64,000 bases of DNA from Anaerolineales bacterium (GCA_026129335.1 JAHCIH010000007.1:42133-106132), one strand, 5' to 3'; positions 9,758-19,809 are shown, counted from the stretch's first letter. Translations and numbers: made by a program. Notes: generated by a model from the sequence alone, not told the origin.

Positions 9758-11860
9758 ATGCAAGGGGTCCTGCGTAAATTCCTGCCCATTCTCGTCTTGC
9801 TGGCTGCGCTTTTCATCGCCCTGCCCATGGCGGTGAAAGCCGCGCCTCTGCTGGCTCCCGTGCTGAACGTGGTGGATGGCCCGGGTGTGGGCTCATATTC
9901 TTCAACGGCCGTGAATGCCTCCGGCAACCCGGTGATCAGCTATTACGATTCAGTCAACGGCACCCTCAGGCTGGCAGCCTGCAACGACCCCAACTGCAAC
10001 AGCGCCGCCATCAGAATACTGGACAACGCCGGCGATGTGGGCGGTTACACCTCCATCGTGCTGGATTCTGGGGGCAGGCCGGTGGTCAGCTACTATAGCT
10101 GGGAGATTGGCGACCTTTCACTGAAGCTGGCGCGCTGCGGGGACCCGACCTGCAACACAGTGACCGTAACCACTGTGGAGGCGGGCGGCGCCGGGAACGT
10201 GGGCCAGCACACTTCGATCGCCCTGGATGCGCTGGGCAACCCGGTGATCGCCTACCACGACGAAGACAACGGCACCCTCAAGCTGGTGCACTGCGCCAAT
10301 CCGACCTGCGCCACTCCCCATTCTTCGATGAACGTGGTCGACAGCACCGGAGCCAATGTGGGCCCGGGGGTCTCCCTGGTGCTGAACGCCTCCGGCATCC
10401 CGGTGATCAGCTACCGCGCCAACAACGACGCGCTCCGGCTGGCAACCTGCAACGCTTTGGATTGCGACACGCCCACCATAGTGACTCTCGATGGCCCGCC
10501 GGCGTCTGCCATAGCGGTGATGCCCAGTTCCACCTCGCTGGCGCTGAATGCCGCCGGCCATCCGGTGATCAGCTATCACGGCAACGGCGAGCTCAGGCTG
10601 GCGCGCTGCAGCAACCCAACCTGCGCCGGCTTCGACCCCATAGCCCAGGTAACCATCGTGGACCCGGTGGGCGCGCAATACAATGAAATGGCGCTGGACT
10701 CGAGCGGCAACCCGGTGATCGCTTATTTCGATACATTTGCTTTCTCCGTCAAGCTGGCCCACTGTGTGGATCCAGATTGCGCCAGCGTTACCCCGCTCAC
10801 CGTCGACACCGGCGGGGGCACGTTCATCTCGATGGCGCTGGGCTGCAATGACAACGCGGTCATGGCCTACCAGCACCTCGGCGGTCTCAAAGTGGCCAGC
10901 GACGATGCCTGCAGCCTGCCGCCCAGCAGCCCCACGGGCTCGGCAGGACCTCCCTCAGCCAGCAAGCCGATCGCGCCCAGCGGCATCACCTCGCTCGGTC
11001 TGGGCCGCCGCATCATCGTCTATGTGCCAGCCGAGGCCATCCCCACGGGGCAGACCAACTGCACCCTGACCATCCGCGAAGATGGCGAATCCGGCCGCTT
11101 TGGCTTTGCGCTGGACGACACCGTTTGGGATGTGAAGATCACCTGCGACAGCAGTGAGCTCAAAATCTTCATGGCCCCGCTGACCACTTGCATCCTGCCG
11201 CTGGATAACACCAGTTCGGACAAGAATGTCTACCACCGCCACAACCTCGCGGCCGGTTTCCAGGCCATCGCGGGCGGCAGCGGCTTGCCCGGTTGGGTCT
11301 GCGGCCAAACCCGCGTCCTCTCGCTGTTCACTCTGGGCCAGCTGAGCCTGCCGGCCACCGGCTTCGCTCCGGGGGTGGTCACCAACCTGGGCGCACAACC
11401 CGCCGAGCTGGCCTACGCTGCCAGCAGCCTGACCCTGAGCATCCCCAAGCTGGGCGTACACATGGATATCCTCGGCGTGCCGCAAGGGCCGAACGGATGG
11501 GATGTCACCTGGCTGTCCGCCAACCAGGCCGGCTACCTGTACGGCACCGCCTTCCCCACCTGGAAGGGCAACAGCGTGCTGACCGCTCATGTTTGGAATG
11601 CGGACAATATGCCAGGCCCCTTCCACGACCTGAAAATCCTGCAGCACGGCGACCGCTTCAGCATCTCGGCTTACGGCTACACCTACACCTACGAGGTGCG
11701 CAGCAACCGCCTAGTCAGCGAGAGCAACCTGAACGTGTTGACCTCAAACAGCGACTATTCGCAGATCACGCTGATTACTTGCGAGAGTTACAGCGAGCGC
11801 AGCGGGGGTTATCTTCACCGCCGGGCGGTGCAGGCAGTGCTCGTTTCAGTCGACAGCTAA
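9758..11860 (+). CDS. Secreted seven-bladed propeller protein with C-terminal LPATG motif and sortase domain
   Basis: This is a 700-residue protein. Residues 1-28 are a signal peptide (cleavage after AVKA). Next come seven repeats centred on GNPVISYYD, most with a CxDPxC pair after LKLA, i.e. a probable seven-bladed beta-propeller. A cysteine-containing domain of about 110 residues follows (with DDTVWDVKI and NVYHRH), then LPATG at 531-535. A sortase domain runs from about 550 to the end, with His611 in TAHVW, Cys675 in TLITC and Arg688/689 in YLHRR. No C-terminal membrane helix is present, so the LPATG is not a classical wall-sorting tail. Inference: the sortase acts on the LPATG of its own chain, joining the propeller to a surface amine or releasing it. 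Upstream in-frame codons exist, but the signal peptide and the -10 box favour ATG 9758. The same cassette is at 32114-35530. Confidence 0.85.
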   Translation: MQGVLRKFLPILVLLAALFIALPMAVKAAPLLAPVLNVVDGPGVGSYSSTAVNASGNPVISYYDSVNGTLRLAACNDPNCNSAAIRILDNAGDVGGYTSIVLDSGGRPVVSYYSWEIGDLSLKLARCGDPTCNTVTVTTVEAGGAGNVGQHTSIALDALGNPVIAYHDEDNGTLKLVHCANPTCATPHSSMNVVDSTGANVGPGVSLVLNASGIPVISYRANNDALRLATCNALDCDTPTIVTLDGPPASAIAVMPSSTSLALNAAGHPVISYHGNGELRLARCSNPTCAGFDPIAQVTIVDPVGAQYNEMALDSSGNPVIAYFDTFAFSVKLAHCVDPDCASVTPLTVDTGGGTFISMALGCNDNAVMAYQHLGGLKVASDDACSLPPSSPTGSAGPPSASKPIAPSGITSLGLGRRIIVYVPAEAIPTGQTNCTLTIREDGESGRFGFALDDTVWDVKITCDSSELKIFMAPLTTCILPLDNTSSDKNVYHRHNLAAGFQAIAGGSGLPGWVCGQTRVLSLFTLGQLSLPATGFAPGVVTNLGAQPAELAYAASSLTLSIPKLGVHMDILGVPQGPNGWDVTWLSANQAGYLYGTAFPTWKGNSVLTAHVWNADNMPGPFHDLKILQHGDRFSISAYGYTYTYEVRSNRLVSESNLNVLTSNSDYSQITLITCESYSERSGGYLHRRAVQAVLVSVDS

Positions 11861-11953
11861 CAGTTCACAGCAAACTGCAGTCCTGATCACTGACTAATCA
11901 CTCTTTACCAATTACTATTACCCAATCTCGAATCTCTCTACTCTCCATCACTA
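11852..11953 (+). repeat. Degenerate 7-bp-periodic tract
   Basis: From the stop-codon region of the propeller-sortase gene to the next start, the DNA reads as degenerate heptamers (ACAGCTA, ACAGTTC, ACAGCAA, ... CAATTAC, TATTACC). The same 7-base periodicity recurs at six other intergenic places in the window. Confidence 0.65.
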
Positions 11954-12469
11954 ATGATTCTGCCCAAGAAACGCGACCCCAGGTTCATCACTGTGCGCCG
12001 CGGCGGCACCCTGCAAGATGCCGATCATCAGATGCTGGCGATATGGGCAGCGGCTTGCGCGGAACATGTGTTGCACCTCTTCGAGGAAATTCAGCCCCAT
12101 GACGAACGCCCCCGGCAGGCGATTCAGTTGGCGCAGGCCTGGGCGAGCAGTGAAGCCACGATGACCCAAGCGCGCACAGCGGCGGGCCATGCCAACGCGG
12201 CCGCCCGAGACCTGAGTGGGGCCGCCCGCTTCGCAGCCTTCGCAGCGGCTCAGGCCGCTGCGGTCGCACACGTAGCGGCGCATGAGCTGGGTGCGGCCGC
12301 CTATGCGATTAAGGCCGCCCGCGCCACCGTGCCGGAGAACCAGGCCGGGGCAGCCGGCCTCCTGGAATGCGAATGGCAGCGCGCCCAACTTCCCGGCCAG
12401 ATACGGGAGCTTGTGCTTGACGATCAGAAATTGCGTAATGAGATCTGTTGGTTCGTATTCGACTGCTAA
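11954..12469 (+). CDS. Putative immunity protein, Imm-5-like family
   Basis: This 171-residue soluble protein is Ala-rich and helical, with no signal peptide. The N-terminal pattern (DHQMLAIWAAACAEHVLHLFE, then HDERPRQAIQLAQAWA) matches a family annotated as putative immunity proteins with an Imm-5-like domain. The middle (about 75-115) is an Ala/His-rich helical stretch typical of that family. Immunity proteins neutralise a partner toxin, but no toxin gene is adjacent, so the annotation may reflect fold only. A TACTCT hexamer lies 9 bases before the ATG and no Shine-Dalgarno site is seen. It follows the propeller-sortase gene after a 7-bp-periodic spacer. Confidence 0.55.
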   Translation: MILPKKRDPRFITVRRGGTLQDADHQMLAIWAAACAEHVLHLFEEIQPHDERPRQAIQLAQAWASSEATMTQARTAAGHANAAARDLSGAARFAAFAAAQAAAVAHVAAHELGAAAYAIKAARATVPENQAGAAGLLECEWQRAQLPGQIRELVLDDQKLRNEICWFVFDC

Positions 12470-12513
12470 TCAGTCTCTGACTTCTACCCGACAGGTATTC
12501 TTCCGAACCCTCT

Positions 12514-12519
12514 TATAAT
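12514..12519 (+). promoter_or_regulatory. -10 hexamer of the leaderless folD promoter
   Basis: A consensus TATAAT ends 7 bases before the folD ATG, with no room for a Shine-Dalgarno site. Confidence 0.7.
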
Positions 12520-12526
12520 TCTTCAC

Positions 12527-13405
12527 ATGACCGCCAAAATTCTGGATGGCAAGGCCCAGGCCGCTGAACTCCGCGGCGTCTTGGCGCAGCGTGTGGCTGC
12601 CCGCGCCGCGGCCGGCAAGCCCGCCCCCGGCCTGGCCACGGTGCTGGTCGGCGACGACCCTGCCTCGCAGGTCTACGTACGCGGCAAGCACAAGGCTTGC
12701 CGCGAAGTGGGCATCACCCCGATTGGCTACGAATTGCCCGCCGGCACGCCACAAGCCGAGCTGCTCGCCCTGATCACCGAGCTGAACGGCCGTGCCGATG
12801 TGCACGGCATTCTGGTGCAGCTGCCGTTGCCCGCGCACCTGGATGCGGCCGCTGTGCAAAGCGCCGTGGCCCTGGAAAAAGACGTCGACTGCCTGCACCC
12901 GGCCAACCTGGGCCTGCTGGCCCAGCGCGACCGCCAGCCGCGCTTCACCCCCTGCACGCCAACTGGGGTGATGCGCCTGGTCAAGCTGGCAGGCCTGGCA
13001 TTGCCGGGCGCCAACGCTGTGGTGCTGGGCCGCTCCAACATCGTCGGCATGCCGCTGGCGCTGCTGCTCACCAAAGCCGACGCCACCGTGACTATCGCCC
13101 ACTCGCATACCCGCGACCTGCCCGAGCTGTGCCGCCGGGCAGACCTGCTGGTCGCCGCCGTCGGCCGGCCGGAACTGGTGCGCGGCGACTGGGTGAAGCC
13201 CGGCGCGGTGGTCATCGACGTGGGCGTCAACGAAGTGCCCGACAAGGCCGCCCACCGCGGCCGGCGCCTGGTGGGCGATGTGGCCTTCGACGAGGCCGCC
13301 GCCGTGGCCGCGGCGATCACGCCGGTGCCCGGCGGCGTGGGCCCAATGACCATCGCCATGCTACTGGAGAACACCCTGCACGCCGCCGAGCTGGCCGAGG
13401 CTTAA
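12527..13405 (+). CDS. folD: Bifunctional methylenetetrahydrofolate dehydrogenase / methenyltetrahydrofolate cyclohydrolase
   Basis: FolD interconverts 5,10-methylene-, methenyl- and 10-formyl-tetrahydrofolate in the cytoplasm for one-carbon metabolism. The 292 residues are the normal length. Visible are the substrate-binding YVRGKHKAC with the catalytic Lys, [14 protein letters not shown], the DVDCLHP loop, the nucleotide-binding [17 protein letters not shown] and the C-terminal [19 protein letters not shown]. The start follows the TATAAT box directly. The gene ends at a bidirectional terminator shared with the convergent mnh operon. Confidence 0.96.
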   Translation: MTAKILDGKAQAAELRGVLAQRVAARAAAGKPAPGLATVLVGDDPASQVYVRGKHKACREVGITPIGYELPAGTPQAELLALITELNGRADVHGILVQLPLPAHLDAAAVQSAVALEKDVDCLHPANLGLLAQRDRQPRFTPCTPTGVMRLVKLAGLALPGANAVVLGRSNIVGMPLALLLTKADATVTIAHSHTRDLPELCRRADLLVAAVGRPELVRGDWVKPGAVVIDVGVNEVPDKAAHRGRRLVGDVAFDEAAAVAAAITPVPGGVGPMTIAMLLENTLHAAELAEA

Positions 13406-13409
13406 AAGC

Positions 13410-13441
13410 AAAACGAGGACGGTTTCCCGGCCTCGTTTTTG
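13410..13441. terminator. Bidirectional terminator between folD and mnhG
   Basis: AAAACGAGG pairs with CCTCGTTTT around an inner CGG/CCG stem with a TTTC loop. The T-runs on both sides serve folD (plus) and the mnh operon (minus). Confidence 0.85.
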
Positions 13442-13807
13442 TTATCTGCCTATTTTTTTGCGCTTTTTGGACCTGGATGACCCATCCATCGGCATCTCAT
13501 TGATGGTCAGGTCGAGGTGATCGACAGAGCTTGATGCGCGCAGTGCCGCGCGTGCAATCGCCGTGGTGGCGATCGGCCCGGTGATGAAGAAAAGCAGCAC
13601 AAGTACGATCATGCGTACCAGATATTCGGGGTAGTACACTCCGGCAGCCAAAATGAGGCAACTGATCCCCATAGTGGAAGCCTTCCCAAAAGCGTGCATA
13701 CGCATGAACACATCAGGGAAACGAAGCACCCCATAACTGCTTATCAGCATGATTAGCGTGCCAATGGTGGCCAGGATTACTGTGGCCGCTTCTGCCGTTG
13801 TTACCAT
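13442..13807 (-). CDS. mnhG: Na+/H+ antiporter subunit G (MnhG/MrpG)
   Basis: This 121-residue membrane protein has three hydrophobic helices and the MnhG/PhaG signature YGVLRFPDVFMRMHAFGKAST. It is the last subunit of the seven-part Mrp antiporter, which exchanges cytoplasmic Na+ for protons across the cell membrane. The C-terminus carries a short basic tail rich in Ser/Lys/Arg. It lies 12 bases after mnhF and ends next to the shared terminator, closing the operon. Confidence 0.9.
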   Translation of the reverse strand: MVTTAEAATVILATIGTLIMLISSYGVLRFPDVFMRMHAFGKASTMGISCLILAAGVYYPEYLVRMIVLVLLFFITGPIATTAIARAALRASSSVDHLDLTINEMPMDGSSRSKKRKKIGR

Positions 13808-13819
13808 TTCTGCCCTGCC

Positions 13820-14098
13820 CTATCGATCATTATCGTCCGCCTCTTCCAGATAACGCGCCAACAGCATAGTGCCCAGGAAGCCAAGTACGGCAGCCACCAG
13901 GGCAATGTCCAGAAGCATGGGCGCATCGTGGCGGATGGCGATCAGCGCCACCATGCCCACGGCGTGGAATGCAATCAAATCAAAGGCCACTGTGCGGTTG
14001 GGCACATCTGGGCCCAGGTTAAGACGAATAAAACCCAAGGCCAAGGAGACGGTTAACACAGCCAGCAAGAGGTCGATCAGGGCGTCAAACGAAGTCAT
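13820..14098 (-). CDS. mnhF: Na+/H+ antiporter subunit F (MnhF/MrpF)
   Basis: This 92-residue membrane protein has three hydrophobic helices and the family pattern NLGPDVPNRTVAFDLIAFHAVG. The ATG at 14098 follows GGAGG by 6 bases and overlaps the mnhE stop by 4 bases (ATGA); a TTG two codons upstream is less likely. It is a small core subunit of the Mrp complex. Confidence 0.9.
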   Translation of the reverse strand: MTSFDALIDLLLAVLTVSLALGFIRLNLGPDVPNRTVAFDLIAFHAVGMVALIAIRHDAPMLLDIALVAAVLGFLGTMLLARYLEEADDNDR

Positions 14099-14604
14099 TC
14101 CCAACCTCCACGCGTCACCAGGGCCAGGCGGCGCTCAAAGGTTTCCCTGATCTCGTGGCGAAAGGCATCCGGGTCTTCCACAAAAAAGCCGTGTATATAG
14201 ACCACATTGCGGCCCTTCTCATCCTGGCGCAGGTCAATACTTACCGTCCCCGGCGTCAGGGTGATGATCGTCACAAGCACAATGATCTCGAAATCGCTGT
14301 CCAGTGTAAGCGGAACCGCCACTACCCCTGGTTTGAACTCCAGCTCAGGGTGCAGGATCCACCAGGCAAGTTTGGCATTGCTCAGCACAATTTCCCAGAC
14401 AACGAACCCAAAAAAGGAGAGCAGCCACCAGATGCGCCGGCCGTATCCCCGCTCGTAGATCGACAGCGCCAAAGCGCCAACCACGAAGCCCACGAACAGG
14501 TCGGCGGTGCCATAGATCGGTAAAAAGATGTACCAAAAAATGGACAGGAAGCTGTTGATCAGCAGCAGGGTCAACATGCGCTCGTTCTCAACCTTTTTGG
14601 GCAT
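14095..14604 (-). CDS. mnhE: Na+/H+ antiporter subunit E (MnhE/MrpE)
   Basis: About 169 residues, with two or three N-terminal membrane helices and then a cytoplasmic domain containing TLTPGTVSIDL and VVYIHGFFVEDP, typical of MrpE. The start at 14604 gives an N-terminus MPKKVENERM ahead of the first helix; an internal ATG at 14577 is the main alternative. It starts 16 bases after the mnhD stop. MrpE is needed for assembly or full activity in characterised systems. Confidence 0.88.
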   Translation of the reverse strand: MPKKVENERMLTLLLINSFLSIFWYIFLPIYGTADLFVGFVVGALALSIYERGYGRRIWWLLSFFGFVVWEIVLSNAKLAWWILHPELEFKPGVVAVPLTLDSDFEIIVLVTIITLTPGTVSIDLRQDEKGRNVVYIHGFFVEDPDAFRHEIRETFERRLALVTRGGWE

Positions 14605-14620
14605 CGCGTCCACCCAACCG

Positions 14621-16188
14621 CTAGGGGTTGGCCTCCAGACTGATCGGGGCGATCTCATCCGTGGGGTTCACCGCCCTGATGTAGCCGGCGCGGTCCAGCG
14701 CCTGGCTGGCGGCCACGCGGGACCATTGGAAGAACGGTCCGCTGAAGATGCCGATGCTCAGGCTCACCGCCACCAGCACGGCGATCGGCGCGATCGCCAG
14801 CCGCTGGTTGGGCCGCCGCGGGGGCGGCACCACATCCTCCATGGGGCCGGCGAAGCCCTTCTGCCACAGGCGCACCATGCTCATCAGGGTCAGCAGGCTC
14901 ACCACCAGGCTGACCGCGGCGATCCACCACTGCTGCGCATCCAGCGCGGTCTGCAGCAAGCCCAGCTTGCTAATGAAGCCGCTTGAGGGCGGGATGCCGG
15001 CCAGCGAAAAAGCGGCCAGGAAGAAGACCACGGCCAGCGCCGGCGAACGTTTGACCAGCCCGCCCAGGTAACCCGTCTCCAGCCGCCCGGTGCCCATGGT
15101 CAGTTCCGCAGCGCCGCCGGCCATCAACAAGGCGGTCTTCACGATCATGTGGTGCACCACGTAGAAGATACCCGCCGCCATGCCAAAGCCGACCATCAGC
15201 TGATTGCCGGAAGCCGCCAGCCCCAGGCCCATGACCATATAGCCGACCTGGCTGATTACGTGGAAGCTGAGCACGCGGCGGATGGTGTTGACCGCCATCG
15301 CCCCGAAGACGCCGACCAGCATGGTCAGCGCGGCGATGGTCAGGATCAGCGGCTGCCAGGCGACCAGCAGGTCGGGGAAGAGCAGCGGATAGATGCGGAA
15401 GAGCGCGTAGATGCCCACCTTGGTCAGCAGGCCGCCGAAGATGGCGGTGACCGCCGGGTGCGGCGTGTGGTAGCTGGCCGGCAGCCAGAAGAACAACGGG
15501 AACAAGCCCGCCTTGCTGCCATAAGCCACCAGCAGCATGCCCGCCAGTAGCACCCGCAGCGAATCCGGGGCAGCGTCGATGCGTGCAGCCAGGTGCGCCA
15601 GGTTTAGTGTGCCCAGCACGCCGTAGACCACGCCGGTGGTCGCCAGGAACACGGTGGAGGCCAGCAGGTTGAGCAGCACGTAGCGCAAGCCGCCATTCAC
15701 CTGCCCCGGCCGGCCGCCCAGGCTGAGCAACACGAAGCTGGCCATCAGCAGCACTTCGAAGAAGACATACAGATTGAAAAGGTCACCGGCCACAAAGGCC
15801 CCGTTGACGCCCATCAGGAGGAAGAGTAGCAGGGGGTAGAAGTTCAGGCCCTCGCGCTCGTCCAGCGTGCCCATGGCGTAGAACACCAGGCAGACCATCA
15901 GCAGCGCGGTCAGGGTCAGCATGATCGCGCTGAGCCCGTCCGCGAACAGGGTAATGCCGAACGGCGCCGGCCACAGGCCGACCTGCAGCGTCATGCGTTG
16001 TTCGCCGATGGCGGTCACGCTGAGCAGGAAGATCGCCACGCCCAGGTTGATCAGGCTGAACAGCGCGGCGATGATGCGCTGGGTGCGCGTTTGCCTGCGG
16101 GTCACCCGGGTGGATGCCAACAGCGAGAGCGCTGCGCCAATCAGTGGAAAGGCGATCGGCGCCGCCAGCCAGTTCGCGTTCACATCCA

Positions 16189-16189
<1 letters not shown>
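14621..16189 (-). CDS. mnhD: Na+/H+ antiporter subunit D (MnhD/MrpD)
   Basis: This 522-residue polytopic protein is homologous to the complex I antiporter-like subunits. Visible: GDLFNLYVFFEVLLMASFVLL with the conserved channel Glu, LFPLFFWLPASYHTPHPAVTAIFGG with the Lys/His region, and SLAGIPPSSGFISKLGLL near the C-terminus. It conducts protons or Na+ in the Mrp complex. The ATG at 16189 overlaps the mnhC stop by one base (TGATG), which fixes the start over a longer in-frame extension. Confidence 0.93.
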
Positions 16190-16643
<454 letters not shown>

Positions 16644-16647
<4 letters not shown>

Positions 16648-17072
16648 CGCCGCTTCCCCGTCGCCGGTCGACTGAGTTCGAGCAAGTACGAAGTCACGAA
16701 GGCGCTGACCACCAGGAAGACACCGATGTCGAACAGCGTCGGCGAGCCGATTTCCAGCACGAAGTCGCCGCCCAATGGGATCTTCCACCACACCCCGTAG
16801 AGGAAACCGCCCTCCGGCAGCGAGAGCACCGCGGAGAAGATGGCGATGATCAGGCCGGCGCCCATGGTGGGCTGCAAGTAAATGCCGATCAGCTTGCGCA
16901 CAAAATCGTCGCCGCGCGCCAATATCTGCATCAGGAACGCGGTGGCCACCACGAGGCCGGCGATGAAGCCGCCGCCCGGCTCGTTGTGGCCCACGATCAG
17001 GAACACCACCGCCAGCACGAAGAGGATCGGCGTAAGGATGCGGTCGAGCAGCGCCAGATACAGTTCAGGCAT
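16644..17072 (-). CDS. mnhB: Na+/H+ antiporter subunit B (MnhB/MrpB)
   Basis: 142 residues of the MnhB family: ILTPILFVLAVVFLIVGHNEPGGGF-type N-terminus, then ALPGGGF-like turns and a final helix with FDIGVFLVVSAFVTSYLLEL. The ATG at 17072 overlaps the mnhA TGA by one base (TGATG), which selects it over a longer upstream frame that lies inside mnhA in another register. It is a membrane subunit of the Mrp complex. Confidence 0.92.
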
Positions 17073-19468
17073 CAGGCTGCTCCCCGAGTCTTGCGCGCCG
17101 GGCGCTTGCCGGTACGCTTGGCGGTATTGGTATTGTTGCGCCGCCCCAACGGCTGCAGGCGGGAGGCGCGCATCAGGGCATAACCGCCCAGAGCAGCCAC
17201 CACCATCACACTGATTTCGCCCATCGTGTCCACGGCGCGGAAGTCCACCAGGATGACGTTGACGATGTTGCCGCCGTGAGCGGCGAGGACATTGAGCGAA
17301 AAGTAGTCGCTGATCGTGGCAAACAGCGGCTCCCCGGCGGCCAGCAGCGCCATGCCGAAGCCCCACAAGGCTACGGTGGCGCTGATTAGAAGATGCCGGA
17401 ACGAGATGCGTTTGGGCAGCGGGTGGTGCTCCTGGTGTGGAATGCGATAGAACACCAGCACCAGCAGCACCAGGGTAAGCACTTCGACCAGGAATTGGGT
17501 CAGCGCCAGGTCCGGTGCCGAGAAGAAGACGTAGATCAGCGTGACCACCACGCCCACCATACCCAAACTGATGATCGCGCTCAAACGGCTGTGGGTGCGC
17601 ACGATGACGAAAGCGGCCAACACCGCCAGCGCGGCCAGCACCACCTCGTAGAAAGTGGCCTTGGCCGACCAGTCCAGGTTCAAGTCGCCGATGAAGTTGT
17701 GCTTAAAGATCGAGTACAGCAGGAAACCAACCGCGGCCAGCAGGGTTACGCTGACCTGTGTGGGCAGCGAAGCGCCCTGCACCGCCCGCGTGCTCCAGCC
17801 GGCGATGGCGTACAGGCCATCGATGGCCCGGTCAAAGAGCCCCGCGCCGTTGAGCCACTTGGGCGCCGGGGCCAGCGCGGCTCGCACGCGCTCACGCCCG
17901 AGGAAGAGGACCACGCCGACCGCGATGGCCAGCAGGCTGGTCAGGAAGGCTGGCGTCCAGCCATGCCACAACGCCAAATGCACTTCCACCGGCGCGCCCA
18001 GCACGGCACCTGCTGGCGCGGCGAACAGGTCGTGCTCCAGCGCCCCCAGAGCGAACGGGATCACGGCACCCATCAGGGTCAGCGCCAGTACCGGCAGCAC
18101 AAAGGGCGTGGAAGGCGCGTGATGCACATGGGCTTCTTTGCCGGGCGCGCTGCGGCGGAAGAACGGTTCCCACAGCAGGATCAGGCTGTAGGCCACGAAC
18201 AGCGCCCCGGCCAGCGCCGCGGCGGCCAGCCCGGCCGCCCCGATCACGGTTTCGCCGGCTGCGAGCAGGCTGTAGAACGTCTCCAGCAGCAGCTCCTTGG
18301 CGAGGAAGCCGAAGGTGGGGATCAGGCCGGCCATCGAGAGACTCGCCAGCACCGCGGCCAGCCCCAGCAGGGGTATGGCCCGCGCCAGCCCGGCCAGCCG
18401 GCGGATGTCCCGCGTGCCGGTGGCGTGGTCGATGATGCCGGCCACCAGGAACAGCGGGCCTTTGTACAAAGCATGGGCCAGGATTCCCAGCACCACCGCC
18501 ACCGCCGCGACCTCGTGGTTGAAGGCCAGCAGCATCACCAGCACCCCCAGCTGGCTCACCGTGGCATAGGCCAGGATCGCCTTGAGGTCATAGTGGCGCA
18601 GCGCGGTGATCGCCCCCAGCAGCATGGTCACCCCGCCCACGATGAAAAGCGCCCAGAACCACAGCTCGCTCTCGGCAAAAGCCGGGTGCAGCCTGGCCAG
18701 CAAATACACCCCGGCCTTGACCATCGTCGCCGAGTGTAGGTAGGCGCTGGCCGGCGTGGGCGCTGCCATGGCGCCGGGCAGCCAGAAGTGGAAGGGGAAC
18801 TGCGCCGACTTGGTGAACGCGCCCAGCAGGATCAATATCAGCATCGGCGTGAACAGCGGGTGCTGGATGAAAGTCGCCGGCGGCTGGGCCAGCAGCGCGC
18901 TGAGGCTGTACGTGCCGCCGATCTGCCCCAGCAGCACCAGGCCGCCCAACATGCCCAGCGCGCCCATCCCGGTGACCACCAGCGCCCGGCGGGCGCCTTC
19001 CAGCGCGTTCTGGTCGCTGAGCTTGAACGAGATCAGCAGGTAGCTGATGATGCTGGTGCCTTCCCAAAAGACGAACAGCGCCAGCAGGTTGTCGGCCCAT
19101 ACCAGCCCCATCATGCTGGTCATGAAAAGGAAGAGCAGCGCATAGAAGTAACCCAGGCCGCGGTTCTTCTCGAAGTAATAGCCGGCGTACACGGCGATCG
19201 CCGTGCCGATGCCGGCGATGACCAGGCCGAAGAGCAGCGCCAGACCGTCCAGATTCAAATCCAGCGCCAGGCCAAAAGCCTCGGACCAGGCGAACTGCTC
19301 GCGCAGCACCACCCCTCCGCCCACCCGGGGCAGCTGCGCCAACAGCCAACCGGTCACCACCGCCGGGGAAAGCGCCGCCAGCCAACCGGCATGGCGCCAA
19401 CGATGCGGCTTGAGCAGCCACAGGGCGGGGCCGGTGAGAGCCAGGAGGGCAAGCAGGGTAGTCAACAT
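17072..19468 (-). CDS. mnhA: Na+/H+ antiporter subunit A (MnhA/MrpA)
   Basis: 798 residues, the usual length for full MrpA. It holds the antiporter-like core (LFVFWEGTSIISYLLI with the channel Glu, FPFHFWLPGAMAAPTPASAY with conserved Pro and His, ATMVKAGVYLLAR with the Lys). The C-terminal extension has the DUF4040 and MrpB-like parts (ALTQFLVEVLTLVLLVLVFY and ILVDFRAVDTMGEI). It is the largest subunit and probable ion channel of the complex. A TAAAAT hexamer lies 8 bases before the ATG. All downstream mnh genes overlap or nearly touch, so one transcript is expected. Confidence 0.94.
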   Translation of the reverse strand: MLTTLLALLALTGPALWLLKPHRWRHAGWLAALSPAVVTGWLLAQLPRVGGGVVLREQFAWSEAFGLALDLNLDGLALLFGLVIAGIGTAIAVYAGYYFEKNRGLGYFYALLFLFMTSMMGLVWADNLLALFVFWEGTSIISYLLISFKLSDQNALEGARRALVVTGMGALGMLGGLVLLGQIGGTYSLSALLAQPPATFIQHPLFTPMLILILLGAFTKSAQFPFHFWLPGAMAAPTPASAYLHSATMVKAGVYLLARLHPAFAESELWFWALFIVGGVTMLLGAITALRHYDLKAILAYATVSQLGVLVMLLAFNHEVAAVAVVLGILAHALYKGPLFLVAGIIDHATGTRDIRRLAGLARAIPLLGLAAVLASLSMAGLIPTFGFLAKELLLETFYSLLAAGETVIGAAGLAAAALAGALFVAYSLILLWEPFFRRSAPGKEAHVHHAPSTPFVLPVLALTLMGAVIPFALGALEHDLFAAPAGAVLGAPVEVHLALWHGWTPAFLTSLLAIAVGVVLFLGRERVRAALAPAPKWLNGAGLFDRAIDGLYAIAGWSTRAVQGASLPTQVSVTLLAAVGFLLYSIFKHNFIGDLNLDWSAKATFYEVVLAALAVLAAFVIVRTHSRLSAIISLGMVGVVVTLIYVFFSAPDLALTQFLVEVLTLVLLVLVFYRIPHQEHHPLPKRISFRHLLISATVALWGFGMALLAAGEPLFATISDYFSLNVLAAHGGNIVNVILVDFRAVDTMGEISVMVVAALGGYALMRASRLQPLGRRNNTNTAKRTGKRPARKTRGAA

Positions 19469-19476
19469 GTTCTTCT

Positions 19477-19482
19477 ATTTTA
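19477..19482 (-). promoter_or_regulatory. -10 hexamer before mnhA
   Basis: Minus strand TAAAAT ends 8 bases before the mnhA ATG, with no Shine-Dalgarno site; a probable leaderless start for the mnh operon. Confidence 0.45.
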
Positions 19483-19803
19483 CGTGTATAGCGTGGCGGA
19501 TGTCACCAGAAACCAGCGTGACCAGCCAGAACTGCAGCGGCCGGCGCTCAGAGGCAAGCGCTGCCAAAAACAAAAGCCGCCCGGCGATACTTGGCGAATG
19601 TGCCCATTGTAGGGTGAGCACCTTACGTCAGTAGAACGCCGCGGCGGCCTTGCCAAGTGTCGGATCGGATGTTAAGCCATAACCTGAGTTGCCTGATGCT
19701 GTGCAACTCGTCTGCGGCAGGGATGGTAACAAACTCTATAATTATTGTCAACAAACTCTTCAAAATTCGGCGCCACCCGCTGGAAAGTTGCCGCCAATTG
19801 TCT

Positions 19804-19809
19804 TATGAT
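19804..19809 (+). promoter_or_regulatory. -10 hexamer before the amidohydrolase gene
   Basis: TATGAT ends 9 bases before the ATG at 19819; no Shine-Dalgarno site is present. Confidence 0.5.

Noticed and set aside
11852..11953. CRISPR array
   Set aside because: The repeat period is 7 bases and degenerate, with no 25-37-base direct repeats, unique spacers or cas genes.
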